The notes: generated by a model not told the origin, from the sequence alone. A stretch of DNA of 64,000 bases from DATBVX01 sp963724625 (GCA_963724625.1 CAVRVO010000028.1:1-64000), one strand, 5' to 3'; positions 38,852 through 48,434 are shown, counted from the first letter of the stretch. Made by a program: numbers and translations.

Positions 38852-40876
38852 ATGACTCAGCTCGACATGAAACCCGCCTCCTCCACCGAGCACCGCGCGG
38901 ATATCGACGGACTCCGCGCGATCGCCGTCGCCACCGTAATCTTGTTTCACTACCGCATCCCTGGTTTCCCCGGTGGGTTCGTAGGCGTCGATGTGTTCTT
39001 TGTGATCTCGGGCTTCCTGATGGCGAGCATCATCGCCAACAAGCTGCAGATCGGACGCTTTTCACTTACGGACTTTTACCTCGCGCGTGCGCGGCGCATT
39101 TTCCCGGCGCTCGCAGGACTTTGCGCCGTCCTCTTATTATTGGGCGCGCTCTCACTTGGCCCCTTGGACTATCAGCGGCTCGCGCTCCATGCTGCCTCCG
39201 CTCTGACTTTTGTATCTAACTATGTCTTTCGATCTGAGGCCGGGTATTTCGATATCGCCTCTCACGAGAAGTGGCTACTGCACACCTGGTCTTTGTCTGT
39301 CGAGTGGCAGTTCTACCTGCTGTTCCCACTGCTGCTCATGGCCGCATGGACAATACGCAAACGCAAGTGGGCATTGATTGCTGCAGTGACGGCCGCCTTT
39401 CTTGTCTCACTCGCCGTTTCAATCTATATCTCACCGAAACGCCTCGATACTGCCTACTACCTGCTGCCGGCCCGTGCCTGGGAATTGCTGGCGGGGTCGC
39501 TTGTCTTCTTCCTCGGTACGGACTTCAAACCCTCGCGACGTGTGACACTCGGGCTCGAGCTCGCCGGCATTGCGATGATTCTGGCTGCAGCGGTACTCCT
39601 AAACGAGTTCACTCCTTGGCCTGGCTATCTTGGACTGCTCCCCGTTGGTGGCGCGGTGTTCGTAATCCTTGCGCAGAACACTAAATCGATTATTACCAGT
39701 AATCCGCTATCGCGTTTCATCGGTCTTGCCTCCTACTCCATATATCTTTGGCATTGGCCGGTGCTGGTAGCGCTGCGCCTGCAACGGCATGAGAGTGACT
39801 GGTTGTGGGCGATGTCTGGTATCGGGGTATCCATCCTGCTGGGCTATCTTTCATTTCGATGGGTGGAGGTGCCGACGCGCCGCAAAGGCCTCTGGCGCTC
39901 GAAGACTACGGAGTCTCTTGTCATGACTTCCGTAGCCGTGCTGCTCGTTGGGTGGGGTCTGGTGGTCTATAGAGATGCAGGTTTTCCGTCACGCTTGGGC
40001 CCGGCAGTAGCGGCCTACGAAGACGCAGCTCGAGCGATCGACGATTGGGGTCATCCTGGCCCGGCTTGTAGAAAAGCAAGCGGCGCAGACCTTTGCTACA
40101 GCCCCGGTGAGGGCGGCCCGTTGATCATGTTCATCGGTGACTCGATTACGCAGGAACTCTACCCGCGTTATGGCGAACGACGGCGTAATCGCACCCCGGA
40201 GACGTTGTTTCTTACCCGCAGCGGCTGCCCGCCGCTGCGCGACATCGACGGATATCCGCCCGGCAAGCACTGCGGCCAATACGGTGACTATGCGTGGAGC
40301 GAAGTCCGCAAACGCGCACCTCAAAAGCTGATTGTGGCTGCGGCGTGGTGGAGCAACTTCTATGACGAGCACGATCGGCTATTCGGTGCGACCTGCGTCA
40401 AGAGTAACTCTGGCTGTGCGCCGGTCCTCGACAGGGCGGGGTTGAACCGCGCATTTGCGGGGTTCGAGGCTGACGTGAAGGGTGCTGTGGCGAGCGGCAT
40501 TCACGTATTCATCGTTGCGCCAATGCCTATCAGTCGCACGGACTATCCAAGAGCACGACTCGCCGAGCTCGCCGCCGGACAACTAGCACTTCCCCTGGCG
40601 CGACCTCTTCCGTTTGACGGCTCAAATCGCTGGTTCAGTTACGACCACGGCGCTGACTCGCCTCCCGCTGTGTTACACGACCTGCTCGCCGGAGTGGCCG
40701 AACGCACCGGAGCGAAACTCGTTGAGCCCGATCAGTACCTGTGCCCCGACGGCCGCTGTCCTTTCTGCGATGGCTCACAAGACTCTATCTACAAAGATGC
40801 GGTTCATCTTCGAGCTGCCTATATCCGGTCCGACGCCATGCGGTGGTTAGATCGGCTCCTCGGGGTCAACGGCTAG
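38852..40876 (+). CDS. OafA-type membrane acyltransferase with SGNH domain
   Basis: 674 residues. The N-terminal ~370 residues are an acyltransferase-3 domain with about ten membrane helices, starting with ADIDGLRAIAVATVILFHY and GGFVGVDVFFVISGFLMA, the conserved region for acyl transfer. Residues about 410-674 form a periplasmic SGNH-hydrolase-like domain with FIGDSIT (nucleophile Ser) near 435 and the catalytic DAVHLR near the C-terminus. Proteins of this layout O-acetylate lipopolysaccharide O-antigen or other surface glycans. Codon use is visibly richer in A/T-ending codons than in neighbouring genes, a hint of transfer. Target glycan unknown. Confidence 0.9.
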   Translation: MTQLDMKPASSTEHRADIDGLRAIAVATVILFHYRIPGFPGGFVGVDVFFVISGFLMASIIANKLQIGRFSLTDFYLARARRIFPALAGLCAVLLLLGALSLGPLDYQRLALHAASALTFVSNYVFRSEAGYFDIASHEKWLLHTWSLSVEWQFYLLFPLLLMAAWTIRKRKWALIAAVTAAFLVSLAVSIYISPKRLDTAYYLLPARAWELLAGSLVFFLGTDFKPSRRVTLGLELAGIAMILAAAVLLNEFTPWPGYLGLLPVGGAVFVILAQNTKSIITSNPLSRFIGLASYSIYLWHWPVLVALRLQRHESDWLWAMSGIGVSILLGYLSFRWVEVPTRRKGLWRSKTTESLVMTSVAVLLVGWGLVVYRDAGFPSRLGPAVAAYEDAARAIDDWGHPGPACRKASGADLCYSPGEGGPLIMFIGDSITQELYPRYGERRRNRTPETLFLTRSGCPPLRDIDGYPPGKHCGQYGDYAWSEVRKRAPQKLIVAAAWWSNFYDEHDRLFGATCVKSNSGCAPVLDRAGLNRAFAGFEADVKGAVASGIHVFIVAPMPISRTDYPRARLAELAAGQLALPLARPLPFDGSNRWFSYDHGADSPPAVLHDLLAGVAERTGAKLVEPDQYLCPDGRCPFCDGSQDSIYKDAVHLRAAYIRSDAMRWLDRLLGVNG

Positions 40877-41017
40877 AGTCGGCGGAGATCTCGCGCTTTC
40901 GGCGACGCGACCGAACTGTTCCCGGTTGACGAGACTCCCGCTGATGCGCCTGCGATGGGTGCTTGGACAACGTGCTGCGCGATGTAACTCCAGCGATCAG
41001 GCGGGATCTGGCGATGC

Positions 41018-41073
41018 CCGTCATGTAACAGTCATCTTTCCTCAAAAGAACTTGCATCTGGCGCGGCTACTCT
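41018..41073 (+). promoter_or_regulatory. Tandem Pho boxes and -10 element
   Basis: 41018-41035 matches the 18-base PhoB consensus at about 14 positions, with two GTCAT cores at 41020 and 41031, 11 bases apart. The 11-base rhythm continues to TTGCAT at 41052-41057. A -10-like TACTCT follows at 41068-41073, about ten bases after the second box, the usual PhoB promoter geometry. The start codon is 52 bases further on. Confidence 0.65.
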
Positions 41074-41125
41074 CCGGCGTCGATTCCTGCCGAGGGATCT
41101 CACCTGTGCGAAAGGAGACGCCACC

Positions 41126-43327
41126 ATGAGAACTGCAGCTTTGCTCCGGGCGAAAGTGATGAACGGGGTCGGTAGCTCGATCGCGGCTGCCGCGATTGTG
41201 CTGGCCGGCGCTACTGCCCCGCCCGCGGCGAACGCGACGCCGACGAGTTCAGGCTGCAATCTCGGCTCCGGAATTCAGCACGTCATCTACATCCAGTTCG
41301 ATAACACGCATCTCGCGCGGGACAATCCGCGGGTACCGTCGGATCTCGAGCAGATGCCGCATCTGCTGAATTTCCTGAAGTCGAACGGCACGCTGTTCAG
41401 CAACGACCACACGGTCCTCATCTCGCACACCGCGGCCGGCATCCTGTCGAGCATGACGAGCCTCTATCCGGACCGTCACGGACAAGTGGTATCGAACAGC
41501 AATGTGCGCGTCTCCAGCACGGGAACCTTTTCCTTCCCGAGCTCGTTTGGCTACTGGACCGATCCCATCGCGGCGGCCAATACACCAACCGTACCGCTCA
41601 TGGTTGGGCCGGATGGACTAACGGCGCCAGCACCCTGGGTGACCTTCACGCGCGCCGGCTGCAATTTCGGCGCGGTCGCGGCCGCCAACACTGTGCTCGA
41701 AAACACCGGGACTGGCGCGACGGGCGACATCACCAAGGTCTTCGGCACGGGCTCGCCGCAGTGGAACGAGGCTGTCGCCGCAAATGCGGCACAGGCCGGA
41801 ACCGCGGCAAGAGCCATCGCCCAGACCGATTTCGTCGGGTTCGCGATTCACTGCGCGCTGAACGATGCGCTCTGCGCGAACGGGCACAGCGACCTCCTGC
41901 CCGACGAGCCGGGCGGATACTCCGGGTACACGGGACTTTTTGGAGCCAAGGAAATCGACCCGGTGATCGCGGGCGGGCCGATGACCGATCTACTCGGCCA
42001 TCCGATCGTCGACCCGTTCAACCAATCGGGCTTCCCCGGGTTCGACGGTATGTCCGCCGCCGTGACGCTCGCCTACGTCGCAGCGATGCAGGAGAGCGGC
42101 GTGCGGGTGACATACGCCTACATCTCGGACGCTCATGACTTTCACGGCGTGTCGGGAAATCAGCACGTGGCTTTCGGCCCGGGTGATCCGGACTACGTGC
42201 AGCAGCTTGCAGACTACGACGCTGCATTCGCAGCGTTCTTCGAGCGCCTCGCCCACGATGGAATCAACAGCAGTAACACATTGTTCGTGGTAACCGTGGA
42301 TGAAGGCGACCATTTTGCGGGTGTCCAGAAGACCGACTGCGACGGCGTGCGGGTTCCGTGCATTTACGGCGTGAACGAGGTGGGCGAAATCAACGCCAAC
42401 ATCGACACGCTCATCACGCACCAGTTTCCAGGGCTCGCCGCATCGTTCCTGGGCGGCACGGCGCCAAACGCGTACACCGTGCATGGCGATTCCGCACCCA
42501 CTTTCTATCTCGCCAAGAAGGGTACCGGCTCGCTGTCGCAGACCGACCCGCTGACCCGGAATTTCGAGCGCACAGTCGCCAACCTGACGGCGGTCAATCC
42601 CTATACCTCGCAGACCGATACTTTGATGGAACGAATCGCCGACCAGGCCGCCATGAAGGCCATGCATATGTTCACGACGGGCGATGCCAGCCGCAATCCG
42701 ACCTTCGTGCTCTTTGCCGATCCCGATTACTTCATCACGAACTTCCCGACGAACACGTGCGAGACGTGCATCAATCCGTTGTTCGCCTGGAATCACGGCG
42801 ACATCCAGAAGGAGATCGGTCAGACCTGGCTTGGCATGGCAGGGCCTGGAATCAAACGCCAGGGGTTTTCCTCTGAATGGATAGACCATGTGGACGTGCG
42901 TCCGACCATGCTTGCGGTTCTCGACCTGAACGACAGCTATCTACACGATGGACGCGTCATCATCAGTGCGATTCAGCCTTCCGCTTTGCCGCCGGCTTTG
43001 CGCAACAATGCTTTGACGCTCACCGTGCTCGGTGACGTCTACAAGCAGATCAACGCACCGTTCGGAGTCTTCTCGCTGCGCGCAGTGGACGTGTCGAGCA
43101 GCGCGCTCGTGAGCGGATCCGATTCTGACGACAGCACCTATACGTCGCTCGAGAGCCGGATCGGTGCACTGACGACGGAGCGAGACGCGCTTGCCCAGCG
43201 CATGAAGACCATGCTGGACGGCGCGCTCAATGGCCAACCGGTAAACGTGCCGCAAGCGCGGTTGATGATCGCGCAGGGCGCGAGCCTGCTGGTTCGAATC
43301 AGCGCACTGGCGCACAGGAGCGGCTAG
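41126..43327 (+). CDS. Exported alkaline-phosphatase-superfamily phosphoesterase
   Basis: 733 residues with a signal peptide (about 1-38, ending PPAANA). Superfamily features include an N-terminal metal Asp (VIYIQFDNTH, Asp59), a conserved ISHTAAGILSSMTSLYPDRHG segment that should hold the nucleophile, VTVDEGDHF, and C-terminal metal ligands in WIDHVDVRPTML. The region WNHGDIQKEIGQTWLGMAGPGI is also typical. It probably hydrolyses phosphate esters outside the cytoplasm; the exact substrate is not clear. AAAGGAG precedes the ATG. The promoter carries tandem Pho boxes, so phosphate starvation is the likely inducer. The last ~70 residues form a short coiled coil. Confidence 0.85.
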   Translation: MRTAALLRAKVMNGVGSSIAAAAIVLAGATAPPAANATPTSSGCNLGSGIQHVIYIQFDNTHLARDNPRVPSDLEQMPHLLNFLKSNGTLFSNDHTVLISHTAAGILSSMTSLYPDRHGQVVSNSNVRVSSTGTFSFPSSFGYWTDPIAAANTPTVPLMVGPDGLTAPAPWVTFTRAGCNFGAVAAANTVLENTGTGATGDITKVFGTGSPQWNEAVAANAAQAGTAARAIAQTDFVGFAIHCALNDALCANGHSDLLPDEPGGYSGYTGLFGAKEIDPVIAGGPMTDLLGHPIVDPFNQSGFPGFDGMSAAVTLAYVAAMQESGVRVTYAYISDAHDFHGVSGNQHVAFGPGDPDYVQQLADYDAAFAAFFERLAHDGINSSNTLFVVTVDEGDHFAGVQKTDCDGVRVPCIYGVNEVGEINANIDTLITHQFPGLAASFLGGTAPNAYTVHGDSAPTFYLAKKGTGSLSQTDPLTRNFERTVANLTAVNPYTSQTDTLMERIADQAAMKAMHMFTTGDASRNPTFVLFADPDYFITNFPTNTCETCINPLFAWNHGDIQKEIGQTWLGMAGPGIKRQGFSSEWIDHVDVRPTMLAVLDLNDSYLHDGRVIISAIQPSALPPALRNNALTLTVLGDVYKQINAPFGVFSLRAVDVSSSALVSGSDSDDSTYTSLESRIGALTTERDALAQRMKTMLDGALNGQPVNVPQARLMIAQGASLLVRISALAHRSG

Positions 43328-43344
43328 CCCAGACACAGCGCTAA

Positions 43345-43400
43345 CGGCGGGCGCCGATCGCGTTGCCGAGCATTCGCTCGGACTCGGCGCCCGCGTAAGC
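43345..43400 (-). pseudogene. Relic of an aldo/keto reductase gene
   Basis: 56 bases that match 44945-45000, inside the intact aldo/keto reductase gene, at 52 positions, offset by exactly 1,600 bases. On the minus strand it reads AYAGAESERMLGNAIGARR, against VYAGGESERILGKAIGARR in the intact gene. It is the remnant of a second copy, now in the gap between the phosphatase and the M24 peptidase. Confidence 0.65.
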
Positions 43401-43421
43401 CATCGCTGCTTACGCGCTCAT

Positions 43422-44099
43422 TTACGAATCGAGCAGCAGGTCTTCGTAAAATGCCCCGAACGGAAGCGTGGGATGCCGAATCTGGATCTCAAGCACCCAC
43501 AGGTCGGTGGCGGGTGTGAAGGACGTCGCGGCGAGCGTTCCTGAGTGAAATGCCTTGTGCGGAAAGTCGCTGAGGCGATGGCCATCAACGCCGGGCGCCA
43601 ACTTCCAGCCCATTGAACGCGCAACCTCGGTCGCGTAGTCGTAGAGCCCCGCTCCGGTCACCGATTCCGTGCGCCACTTCTCGTGAACGCGATCGAAGAC
43701 CTGGCGAACGGCTACGGGCGCGCGCCTCATTTCCGGATCGTTACCGACCACGAACGTGTTACCGCCGTCGCCCTCCCATTTCTCCCATACCGGACCGATG
43801 TCGATATAGAAGATGTCGTTGTCGCGAAGCACGAAGTCTGGCGCTTCCTTGTCCCAATACGTGAGTAAAGTGTTCGCGCCGAAGCGGAGATAGACGCCGT
43901 GCCAACCACGCAAGAGTCCGAGGTCCCTCAGCACGGCCTTGGCGAACTCGACACCCTCACTCTCGCGCATGCCCGGTCTTATGCCCGCCGCGATTTTCTC
44001 GATCGCGTGCCAGGTGTGCCGTCGCGCCTCGAGCATCTTCGCCCTGTCGAAGTGCGGGCCGACGCGTTCCTCAACGTGCGTATCGCTCACGTCGCTCAT
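43422..44099 (-). CDS. M24-family metallopeptidase (Xaa-Pro aminopeptidase-like)
   Basis: 225 residues from ATG 44099. The pita-bread fold ligands are visible in order: Asp in FYIDIGP, Asp in WEGDGGNTFVVG, His in GVDGHRLSDFPHKAFH, and Glu in WVLEIQIRHP. The final glutamate lies close to the C-terminus. The protein is shorter than full aminopeptidase P and lacks the N-terminal creatinase domain, so it belongs to the short M24 group, whose members include peptidases and non-peptidase hydrolases. It begins 22 bases after the stop of the aldo/keto reductase gene and is probably cotranscribed with it. Confidence 0.8.
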   Translation of the reverse strand: MSDVSDTHVEERVGPHFDRAKMLEARRHTWHAIEKIAAGIRPGMRESEGVEFAKAVLRDLGLLRGWHGVYLRFGANTLLTYWDKEAPDFVLRDNDIFYIDIGPVWEKWEGDGGNTFVVGNDPEMRRAPVAVRQVFDRVHEKWRTESVTGAGLYDYATEVARSMGWKLAPGVDGHRLSDFPHKAFHSGTLAATSFTPATDLWVLEIQIRHPTLPFGAFYEDLLLDS

Positions 44100-44121
44100 T
44101 GATGGGGGACTCTCGTGTTGC

Positions 44122-45183
44122 CTAGGAACGCACCAGCGGCGCGGCGAGCGGCATACCCAGCGCCTCGTGTGCTTTGCTATCGGCAACGCGGGCGGTGAAC
44201 CAATTGGGATACGTCGCGGTTGGCCGGGTCGCCGCGTCGAGCTTGGCCAGGTCATCGGCGTCCAGCGTGACGTTGGCGGCACCGAGATTCGCCTCGAGCT
44301 GTTTCACGCTGGCGGCTCCGACGAGGAGCGCCGATACCGCCGGCCGGGTCAGCAGCCACGCTAGGGAAATCTGCGCGGGCACCGCGTCATGCTTCTTGCC
44401 AATCGACTGCAACAGATCGATCAGGTCGTAGGCGCGCTCGCGGTCGTAGGGTAGAAACTCAAAACTCGCCAGGCGTGCGCCAGCGTCGCCTTTGGGATTC
44501 GTGCGTGTGTACTTGCCACTCAGGAATCCGCCGGCAAGCGGACTCCAGACCATCACACCAATGCCGGCATCGGCGCAGAACGGTACGAGATCGTGCTCGA
44601 GATCGCGACCCAGGAGCGAGTAGTAGACCTCGGCCGCCCTGAACGGGCTCCAGCCGCGAGCCCGCTGTACGCCGACCGCCTTCGCGGCAAGCCAGGCGGG
44701 CCAGTTTGAAAAGCCGATGTAGCGCACCTTGCCCTGGCGCACGAGATCCTCGAGCACCTCGATCGTCTCCTCCATCGGCGTCAGCGCATCGACCTTGTGA
44801 ACGAGATAGAGATCGATGTAATCCGTGCCGAGACGCGTGAGGCTGCCCTCCACCGCTGCGAGAATGTGTCTGCGGGAGAGGCCCGATTCGATCACCGCCG
44901 GGCCCATGCGATTGGCGACTTTGGTCGCGATCACTACTTCCTTGCGGCGGGCGCCGATCGCTTTGCCGAGTATTCGCTCGGACTCGCCGCCCGCGTAAAC
45001 GTCCGCGGAATTGAAGAAGTTGACGCCGCCATCGATCGCCCGCGCCACGAGATCGTTTGCGCCCGCCTGATCTACTTTGAATGTGGACGCGAACGGCCCT
45101 TCCTTGATCGTTCCGAAGGTCATGCTGCCGAGGGCGAGCCGGGAGACGATCAATCCCGTGTCGCCGAGCCGAGCGTATTTCAT
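44122..45183 (-). CDS. Aldo/keto reductase
   Basis: 353 residues forming an NADPH-dependent (alpha/beta)8 barrel. The catalytic tetrad is visible as Asp61 and Tyr63 (NSADVYAGGESE), Lys88 (VVIATKV) and His129 (LYLVHKVD). The cofactor region is SALLVGAASVKQLEANLGA near residue 300. The sequence begins MKYARLGDTGLIVSRLALGSM, typical of the AKR11/AKR12-like group that reduces aldehydes and ketones. Substrate cannot be told. It heads a two-gene unit with the M24 protein. Confidence 0.9.
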   Translation of the reverse strand: MKYARLGDTGLIVSRLALGSMTFGTIKEGPFASTFKVDQAGANDLVARAIDGGVNFFNSADVYAGGESERILGKAIGARRKEVVIATKVANRMGPAVIESGLSRRHILAAVEGSLTRLGTDYIDLYLVHKVDALTPMEETIEVLEDLVRQGKVRYIGFSNWPAWLAAKAVGVQRARGWSPFRAAEVYYSLLGRDLEHDLVPFCADAGIGVMVWSPLAGGFLSGKYTRTNPKGDAGARLASFEFLPYDRERAYDLIDLLQSIGKKHDAVPAQISLAWLLTRPAVSALLVGAASVKQLEANLGAANVTLDADDLAKLDAATRPTATYPNWFTARVADSKAHEALGMPLAAPLVRS

Positions 45184-45351
45184 GGAGAGAACCTCACTGT
45201 TCCTCCGTCATTGGAACACTGCGCGGGCCCACACGACAACTGTGCAGATCGGCGGCGAGAGTGAGCCGGTCGGGCTGCTCGCCCGACCGAATGAGATAGC
45301 TGCGGCCTTAGCTCACGAAACGTTGCGCGAGCGTTGCGACGTGGCGAGCAG

Positions 45352-47220
45352 TCACGGCGTGTACCAGATTGGTGAACTCCACGCACGTTCCTGGATGGTT
45401 GCCGGCACCTTGGTCAGGGGCTGCATTTTCATCCTGACCGCGTCATAGGTGTTCCAGCGCGGTGTCGGTATCTCAAGAACCCGCGCGTAATAGAAGGCGC
45501 GTTGGTCCTGTTTGAACTCGGGATCGGTCCAGCCGATGGCAAGCTGCTTGGCGCCGATATCGTTCGTATACGTAGCGGTCTTCAGATCGACACTGTTGCC
45601 GACCGCCGGCAGTTTGCCATCGGCACCGATCTTGCGATCGCCCGACCAGACGACGTCAAATATCTTCTCGTGCTGCTTGCCGGCCGCGTCGAGCCAGCCC
45701 TTTATGATCTGGATACGGTCGAGGTTACCGCTCTTGGGATCCTTCATGGCCATGACCAGGAACGTCGGCGCCTTGCCGGATCCAGGCTTCAGGTCGCCGC
45801 CCATCGGCACACCTTTCGCGTAGGCGAGTTTCACGAAGTCCGGCTTATCCACATCACCAGTGCCAAAGTCAAAGCTGCCGAAAAAGCGCAGCTTGATCAT
45901 CGTGCCCGAGGTGCCGAACGTCTCCTTGCGAAGCATCGCATCGTAGATCGCCTCGCGCGTGTTTTGCGGAGCCCAGACACCAGCGAGGCCAGCTGAACTG
46001 AATTCCTGGATCTGCTGAATCTGGCCGGCTTTCGAACCCGGGACACCGGTCAATCGTTCCTTGGGATTGTTTTCAAACGCGAACTTCCCCGTGAAGTTGT
46101 ACTCCTCGTGGCTGGCCGCGGCATTGTGTGTGTCGGTGTCGCCAATGAATCCATATTTGAACGGGTTGCCTGCGCCCGCCGCCGCCTGGCTCATTCCATC
46201 CAGCAACGCCTGCCGGATAAAGCTGCCTTTGCGATGCGAGGGCCGCTCGAAATCCGCCGACAGCGTGTAATCCCACTGTTCGAACGCTGCGAATTCGTCG
46301 GTCGGTGACAGGTCGGGATGGGTTTCCGACGTGCCCTTGATCTGGGTGATTTCATAGAGCGGTTCGTTATCGGCGCGCGTCTTGTTGTAGGCCGCATCGA
46401 TCGGCTTGCCGTCGAACTTCACCAGCTCGAACATGCGACCGTCGCTCGCATTGCCGTTGTGCGGGATTGCAAACAGCGTCGAACCTTTGGCGCGCTGCTC
46501 TTCCATCCACTTCCAGAGAGTCTCGGGATTGTCGGAATCAAGCGCCGAGAGCACCAGATCGGGCAGGTGCGCGGTGTCCCGGAAGACAACGACGCGATGC
46601 AAGTTGCGCTTTTGTGGATTTGACGTCCATTCAAAGCCCGCAAACGTCGTGAACTTGCCAGGAATGTAATTGGCGTCAGCGGCTTTGACGATTTTGGCCC
46701 AGACGGTGCGGGCCAACGCCGGGTCACTCAATTGCGGGTCGCGCTTTCCTTCACTCATGTCGCGCAGGATGCCCGCAAAGGTCTGCAATCGAACATTGGC
46801 GTCGGGTGAGTTGACGCCCTTGGCAATCTCCGTCTTGCTGAGCGGACTTTCCGGGTTCTTCATCTCATTAAAGACGCCCATGTACTCGGCATGGTCGGAC
46901 ACCATGTAGAAATCGAGCGGAGTCTGGATCTGCATTTCCGGCCCGCCGCTGCCGGTGATCGGCTTGCCCTGCGCCCAGGCATAGGCATCCATCGGCGTGG
47001 TCTGGGAGCCGTTGGTCAGCGCGTCGAACGACCAGCCGGTGTGAACGTGGACATCGCCAAAATAGACGTTGTTGTCAGGATTCGGTGCCGGCAAATCGGC
47101 AGGGGAAGCGGGGGCCGCCGAGGGTGCGGCCGAGGTGCCGGCCGGCGGTGTTTGCGACGGCGAACAAGCCGTCAACGCTAGTACAAAACCGAGAATGACA
47201 ATGATGTAGTTCGATTTCAT
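45352..47220 (-). CDS. DUF3604 lipoprotein
   Basis: 622 residues with a lipoprotein signal (ILGFVLALTAC, Cys19) and a Pro/Ala/Ser-rich linker to about residue 45. The body matches the DUF3604 family: metal-type HxH at 58-60 (FGDVHVHTGWSFD), DFYMVSDHAEY, FAGFEWTSNP, FAIPHNGNASDG and YGFIGDTDTHN. The motif spacing resembles PHP-type metal-dependent phosphoesterases, so hydrolase activity is likely, though the family's reaction is not known to me. It is a single gene on its strand. A long palindrome lies 111 bases upstream of the start. Confidence 0.85.
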   Translation of the reverse strand: MKSNYIIVILGFVLALTACSPSQTPPAGTSAAPSAAPASPADLPAPNPDNNVYFGDVHVHTGWSFDALTNGSQTTPMDAYAWAQGKPITGSGGPEMQIQTPLDFYMVSDHAEYMGVFNEMKNPESPLSKTEIAKGVNSPDANVRLQTFAGILRDMSEGKRDPQLSDPALARTVWAKIVKAADANYIPGKFTTFAGFEWTSNPQKRNLHRVVVFRDTAHLPDLVLSALDSDNPETLWKWMEEQRAKGSTLFAIPHNGNASDGRMFELVKFDGKPIDAAYNKTRADNEPLYEITQIKGTSETHPDLSPTDEFAAFEQWDYTLSADFERPSHRKGSFIRQALLDGMSQAAAGAGNPFKYGFIGDTDTHNAAASHEEYNFTGKFAFENNPKERLTGVPGSKAGQIQQIQEFSSAGLAGVWAPQNTREAIYDAMLRKETFGTSGTMIKLRFFGSFDFGTGDVDKPDFVKLAYAKGVPMGGDLKPGSGKAPTFLVMAMKDPKSGNLDRIQIIKGWLDAAGKQHEKIFDVVWSGDRKIGADGKLPAVGNSVDLKTATYTNDIGAKQLAIGWTDPEFKQDQRAFYYARVLEIPTPRWNTYDAVRMKMQPLTKVPATIQERAWSSPIWYTP

Positions 47221-47330
47221 TTTCGTTAACCCCTGACTCGGTCTTTTTGGACGACGATAGCTTCGCTCGGCGAATTACGTCGATGCGCTCATCCCCAAGA
47301 TGAGTTTGACGCCTTCGTATTCCTGACGTA

Positions 47331-47348
47331 ATTGGCCCTAGGGCCAAT
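47331..47348. promoter_or_regulatory. Perfect 18-base palindrome upstream of the DUF3604 gene
   Basis: ATTGGCCCT/AGGGCCAAT is self-complementary over 18 bases. A near copy lies at 51559-51573 in front of the MAPEG gene. On the minus strand both read GGCCCWAGGGCCAAT, so this is a candidate operator shared by two minus-strand genes. Confidence 0.45.
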
Positions 47349-47421
47349 GCGGCAAGAACACCGAATCAGCAAGCGGCGAATGGGTAAGGGGGCGCTGCTC
47401 CGATTGGACATCAATAAAGAG

Positions 47422-47449
47422 AAGGCCCCGGCATTTGTGCCGAGGCCTT
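47422..47449 (-). terminator. Terminator hairpin after the gene ending at 47495
   Basis: Arms AAGGCCCCGGCA and TGCCGAGGCCTT form a 12-pair stem with one mismatch and a TTTG loop. On the minus strand a T-rich stretch (CTCTTTATTG) follows, as expected for an intrinsic terminator 46 bases past the stop. Confidence 0.65.
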
Positions 47450-47494
47450 CGAGGAGCTAGCGGCGCCGGCGGTGGTGGCCGGCAGTCGCTCTTT

Positions 47495-48340
47495 CTAATG
47501 CTGCTGGGGATTCTGCTGGGCCTTGCGTCTGCGCATCACCAGGAACGCAACAACGACAATCACAACCAGCAGGATCCAGATCCACCGCCGATCGGGCTTC
47601 GCGGCTTCCTCACCTGTGATCACAACCGGCGCATCCGAAGCAGCTGCCGGCGCCTCGGCCGCGGGTGCTTCGCTCATAGTCTCGGCCGGAGGTGTCTCCG
47701 TCATAGCGGCGGCCGGGGGTGTCTCGGCGGCCGCAGGGGTGGCCGCAGGTGTTTCGGCAGGCGCCGCCATGGCGGGTGCCGCCGCTGCCGGGGGAGCATC
47801 GAGCGTAGCCTGCACCTCCTTCTCTGTAAGGACCTCCGGCGGGCCGGGCGTGATAATGGTGGCCGTCAACTGGTCGCCTTTCCTCAGCTGAGTCACGCGG
47901 GTGGGCTTGCCATCTATGATGATCTGGACACCACGCTTGTCGAGCTCGCTCTGCGTGAAGCGGCGGACACCTTGCTCGGTACGTACGCTGACTGAATTAC
48001 CGACCTGGTCCACGACCACACCCTTCTTCACCTCAGTCACATAGACGGGGCGAACCGTCGTCGTCGTGGTGACCGTGGCGCTGCCCTTCATGCCCGGTGT
48101 GAGCTCATGCACGGACATCGACTTGCCGTCCACCGTGAACTTGAAGTCCTCAGGCACCGTTAACGCACGCGTGCCATTCTGGTCACGGACGACGACGTTG
48201 TTGCCGTCCACCGCGATGACCTCGAACATGAGGACGTCGGTCTTCACGGACTGGGTCTGCGCCGTGGCACCGCCCGTACCGAGCAGTGTCAGCGCGAGGG
48301 CCGCGAGAACGGCCCACGATATTCTGAAGCGATTTCCCAT
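47495..48340 (-). CDS. Exported protein with Ala/Pro-rich linker and C-terminal membrane anchor
   Basis: 281 residues. Signal peptide about 1-28 (VLAALALTLLGTGGATAQ), then two small beta-rich segments (about 35-100 and 103-165) that look like tandem copies of one fold: MFEVIAVDGNNVVVRDQNGT and VVVDQVGNSVSVRTEQGV. A ~80-residue Ala/Pro/Glu-rich linker follows (about 175-250), then one membrane helix (WIWILLVVIVVVAFLVM) and a short basic tail. This is a periplasmic sensor-like or tethered layout. I do not recognise a family. A terminator follows, and the gene stands alone. Confidence 0.7.
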   Translation of the reverse strand: MGNRFRISWAVLAALALTLLGTGGATAQTQSVKTDVLMFEVIAVDGNNVVVRDQNGTRALTVPEDFKFTVDGKSMSVHELTPGMKGSATVTTTTTVRPVYVTEVKKGVVVDQVGNSVSVRTEQGVRRFTQSELDKRGVQIIIDGKPTRVTQLRKGDQLTATIITPGPPEVLTEKEVQATLDAPPAAAAPAMAAPAETPAATPAAAETPPAAAMTETPPAETMSEAPAAEAPAAASDAPVVITGEEAAKPDRRWIWILLVVIVVVAFLVMRRRKAQQNPQQH

Positions 48341-48434
48341 GATTCTTCTCCCCGTGTTTATCGTGCTTAGTCGTCTTTGGATCGATATCGCGGATCGGTA
48401 TGGCGCAGCTTACGCCAAGACTGCGCAACATGAA

